From an uncultured Sphingomonadaceae bacterium (GTDB lineage: Bacteria > Pseudomonadota > Alphaproteobacteria > Sphingomonadales > Sphingomonadaceae): DNA of 64,000 nt. The DNA is taken from contig CANLQG010000004.1 of NCBI GenBank assembly GCA_947493195.1, positions 321,221-385,220 on the forward strand, in the 5' to 3' direction. The stretch's first letter is position 1. Each line of letters starts with the position of its first letter. Positions 62,011-64,000 of the stretch are shown here, piece by piece. The notes under the pieces are model-generated. The model was given only the letters and a program-made list of their open reading frames with translations, did not search any database and was not told the DNA's origin. A program made the position numbers and the translations under genes.

Positions 62011-63365
62011 CGGGTGCTTACCTGCACTTTCTCCAGTATGCCCGATCGGCCATCTTCCAGTTGCCGCTGCGCATGCATGAACTCAACTCCCACGTCGAGG
62101 TTCGGGACGGGGGACCAGATTAGGTTGGCAAAGGCGTTCCAGCTTTCGTCCGTCACCTGGTCGCCCGTCAGCAACACCGGATTGTCGGCCCGGAAGTAGG
62201 AACCCGCCACGGTGGTGCGCAGGCCCTCGGCCCAGAAATGGCGGTAAGCGGCGAACCCGGACCAGGTAAAGATCGGATCGAGATCGCCCGATAGGTCGAT
62301 GGCAGCATCGTTGACGATGTTGATGCCGATGTAGCGGCCCAGCCCGTCGCCAGCGGTAGCCATGAAGCGCAGGTCATCGCGCGCGCCCACCTCGATGCGG
62401 CCCGCAAGGCTGATCCCGTAGCCAAGCGCCGTATGCCCGCCGGTGCCGAAATCGTCGTCGGCGATGTTCAGGCTGCGCACGATACCCGCCGCACTGATCG
62501 AGCCCCAGTCGCCGCCATGGTTGTAGCGCACCACAAGATCGGGGAGCGTGTCGTCCCCTGCCGGCAGCCGCCCGCCCGCAGGTGTGGTCACGGTGGTCTC
62601 GGGCTGTTCCAGCGCCACCTGGAAACCGCCGCTGGTATAGCGGATCATTGGCTGGCGATCGAACACCGTGCCGGGCGTCACGCCGATGAAATCCATTGAT
62701 TCCGGCAAGGCGCCGACGTTCTGGAACGTGGACCAGGTCTGGCCGAACAACCAGCTTCCATAAGTCAGGTAGGCCTGGCGCAGCCGCGGGGTGTAGCTGT
62801 TGGATACCCGTTCATCCCCGCCATCGGTGACCATGAAGTCGACCTCTATGTGCGAGGCGAGGGGCTGGCCGGTGCCGACATCGGTAGCAGTCTTCAGCAC
62901 CACGCGGGTCTGCCGGGCGGAGAAGTCCGTGTCCCAGCCCGACGCGGTTCCACCAACCGGGATGGCCGCCGGAATCAGGAAATCGCGCAGGATGCTGCCA
63001 CCGGGCAACTGTCCGCCACTGGTTCGCAGGCTGAGCGCGTCGAGCTTTACATAGCCACCCAGGGTTACTTGTGTATCACCCACCGAAAAGCCGTCGCGAT
63101 CATGCGCGGTGGCAACATCCTCGACCTGCGCGGCAAGGGCGGCCTGTTCCCGGCGCAGGGCGCGGGTCTCTGTCAGGATGGGGTCCATGTCCTCCTTCCG
63201 GTCGAGCCGTTCGATCAACGTGCCGACCATCTGCTCGAGCCGGGAGAGGCGTTCTTCCAGGCTCGGTGCGCCATCGGCCTGCTGGGCGGCGGCGGGCACC
63301 GATGCGAGGCCGGTCGCAGCCAGCAGGGCCAGACGCAGCGCGTGGCGGAATGAAATGCCTGCCAT
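61998..63365 (-). CDS. DcaP-type outer-membrane porin
   Basis: A 455-residue exported protein. ATG 63365 follows GGGGAGGAT and gives a signal peptide ending near VPAAAQQ. A short coiled coil (LEERLSRLEQMVGTLIERLD, residues about 36-56 and on to 90) precedes a beta-barrel with alternating strands, for example QVTLGGYVKLDAL, FSARQTRVVLKT, LRQAYLTYGSWLFGQTWST and the terminal VQVSTRYAF with aromatic last residue. This matches the DcaP-like trimeric porins, which take up dicarboxylates or other small acids. It converges on the hybrid kinase and is divergent from acs. Confidence 0.88.
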   Translation of the reverse strand: MAGISFRHALRLALLAATGLASVPAAAQQADGAPSLEERLSRLEQMVGTLIERLDRKEDMDPILTETRALRREQAALAAQVEDVATAHDRDGFSVGDTQVTLGGYVKLDALSLRTSGGQLPGGSILRDFLIPAAIPVGGTASGWDTDFSARQTRVVLKTATDVGTGQPLASHIEVDFMVTDGGDERVSNSYTPRLRQAYLTYGSWLFGQTWSTFQNVGALPESMDFIGVTPGTVFDRQPMIRYTSGGFQVALEQPETTVTTPAGGRLPAGDDTLPDLVVRYNHGGDWGSISAAGIVRSLNIADDDFGTGGHTALGYGISLAGRIEVGARDDLRFMATAGDGLGRYIGINIVNDAAIDLSGDLDPIFTWSGFAAYRHFWAEGLRTTVAGSYFRADNPVLLTGDQVTDESWNAFANLIWSPVPNLDVGVEFMHAQRQLEDGRSGILEKVQVSTRYAF

Positions 63366-63508
63366 GATAATCCTCCCCGGCAACTGCTTCGGGAAAGATG
63401 CACCCCGCCTACCAGGGCCGACAGCTAGCGAATGGTCTTACGACCTTTGTCTGAAAGCCCTTTGCCACGGCAGCGGGTATTGTGGTGGGGATCAGGAGGA
63501 CCCGAACA

Positions 63509-64000
63509 ATGAACGATACGGTTCAACGCCCCGAAAACAGCGACCCCCACGCCGCGCCCGCCGACTACGAAGCGCTCTACCGGCGTTCGGTGGAGGACGC
63601 GGATGGTTTCTGGCTGGAGGAGGCGAGGAAGCGGCTGGACTGGTATGCTGAGCCGGTGAAGGCGGGGGAGTGGTCGTTCGATCCGGTGGACATCAGGTGG
63701 TTCGCCGACGGTTCGCTGAACCTGTGCCACAATTGCGTCGACCGCCACCTGCCGCAGCATGCGGACCGCGCGGCGCTGATCTTCGAGCCCGACGATCCTG
63801 CTTCGCCGGGGCGCACCCTCACCTACGCCCAGCTTCACGCCGAAGTGGTGCAGATGGCCAATGCCCTGAAGGCGATGGGTGTCACCAGGGGCGACCGGGT
63901 CACGCTCTACATGCCGATGGTGATCGAGGGCGTGCTCGCCATGCTCGCCTGCGCGCGCATCGGGGCGATCCACTCGGTGGTGTTCGGCGGCTTCTCGCCA
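63509..64000 (+). CDS. acs: Acetyl-CoA synthetase, N-terminal part
   Basis: ATG 63509 follows AGGAGG and the frame stays open to the window end (164 codons seen). The N-terminal signature DGFWLEEARKRLDWYAEPVK, WFADGSLNLCHNCVDRHL, RTLTYAQLHAEVVQMANALK and the A3-like RIGAIHSVVFGGFSP are those of acetate--CoA ligase. The adenylation motifs and the acetyl-lysine site lie beyond the window. It is divergent from the porin, 143 bp away. Confidence 0.93.
   Translation, partial: MNDTVQRPENSDPHAAPADYEALYRRSVEDADGFWLEEARKRLDWYAEPVKAGEWSFDPVDIRWFADGSLNLCHNCVDRHLPQHADRAALIFEPDDPASPGRTLTYAQLHAEVVQMANALKAMGVTRGDRVTLYMPMVIEGVLAMLACARIGAIHSVVFGGFSP

Noticed and set aside
1..64000. Prophage, insertion sequence, integrase or attachment site
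   Set aside because: No transposase, integrase, phage structural gene or flanking duplication was seen, and both tRNAs are intact with no repeat of their 3' ends nearby.

Overview
The window is a contiguous, gene-dense stretch of G+C-rich chromosome that reads as an alphaproteobacterium of the order Sphingomonadales, most likely Erythrobacteraceae. That placement is inferred from gene content and order (aat next to a DUF2155 lipoprotein and an NDUFA12-type gene, infA with an Arg/Gly tail, metXW divergent from hisC-tyrC, a DcaP-type porin) and from GGAAC-N16/17-CGTT promoters of the general-stress sigma factor EcfG. No rRNA, CRISPR array, phage or insertion sequence was found. Two tRNAs (Trp, Lys) are present, both with encoded CCA.

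Left part (1-13.2 kb): the end of an AGCS sodium:amino-acid symporter, a 48-residue small gene, tRNA-Trp, aat overlapping a DUF2155 lipoprotein tail to tail, NDUFA12, a DUF192 lipoprotein coupled to recX, a lone fatty acyl-AMP ligase, a MAPEG protein coupled to a DUF389 membrane protein, a TelA/XpaC/PHA-granule-type three-gene operon, DUF2721, mannose-1-phosphate guanylyltransferase, TonB and a DUF2171 protein behind an EcfG-type promoter.

Middle part (13.2-39.2 kb): a fused ATP-dependent 5-oxoprolinase coupled to a DUF2891 protein, tRNA-Lys, a secreted protein, folK and aguB, SIMPL and SnoaL-like lipoproteins, an exported SAM-methyltransferase, msrA, infA with two tiny downstream genes, an RsmB-type methyltransferase, a DUF1674 (SDH assembly) protein, hemH, an exported molybdenum hydroxylase large subunit, apbC/mrp, hflK-hflC-degP, a class A penicillin-binding protein, msrB, a GST and an aldehyde dehydrogenase. 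Envelope quality control, redox repair and metal-cofactor handling dominate.

The landmark is at 39.78-49.59 kb: a single gene for a 3271-residue trimeric autotransporter adhesin made almost entirely of 14-residue YadA-type head repeats. I find no lysine in it after residue 11, and its tryptophans are confined to six copies of one cassette plus the last residue. It is preceded by a 566-bp leader that is markedly A+T-richer than its surroundings and is closed by a good terminator.

Right part (49.8-64 kb): a glutathione-dependent formaldehyde detoxification operon (frmA, a VOC protein, fghA), a VTT-domain membrane protein, a diguanylate cyclase, metXW facing hisC-tyrC, trxB, a small EcfG-type stress protein divergent from a PAS-PAS hybrid histidine kinase with two receiver domains, a DcaP-type porin, and the start of acetyl-CoA synthetase running off the end.
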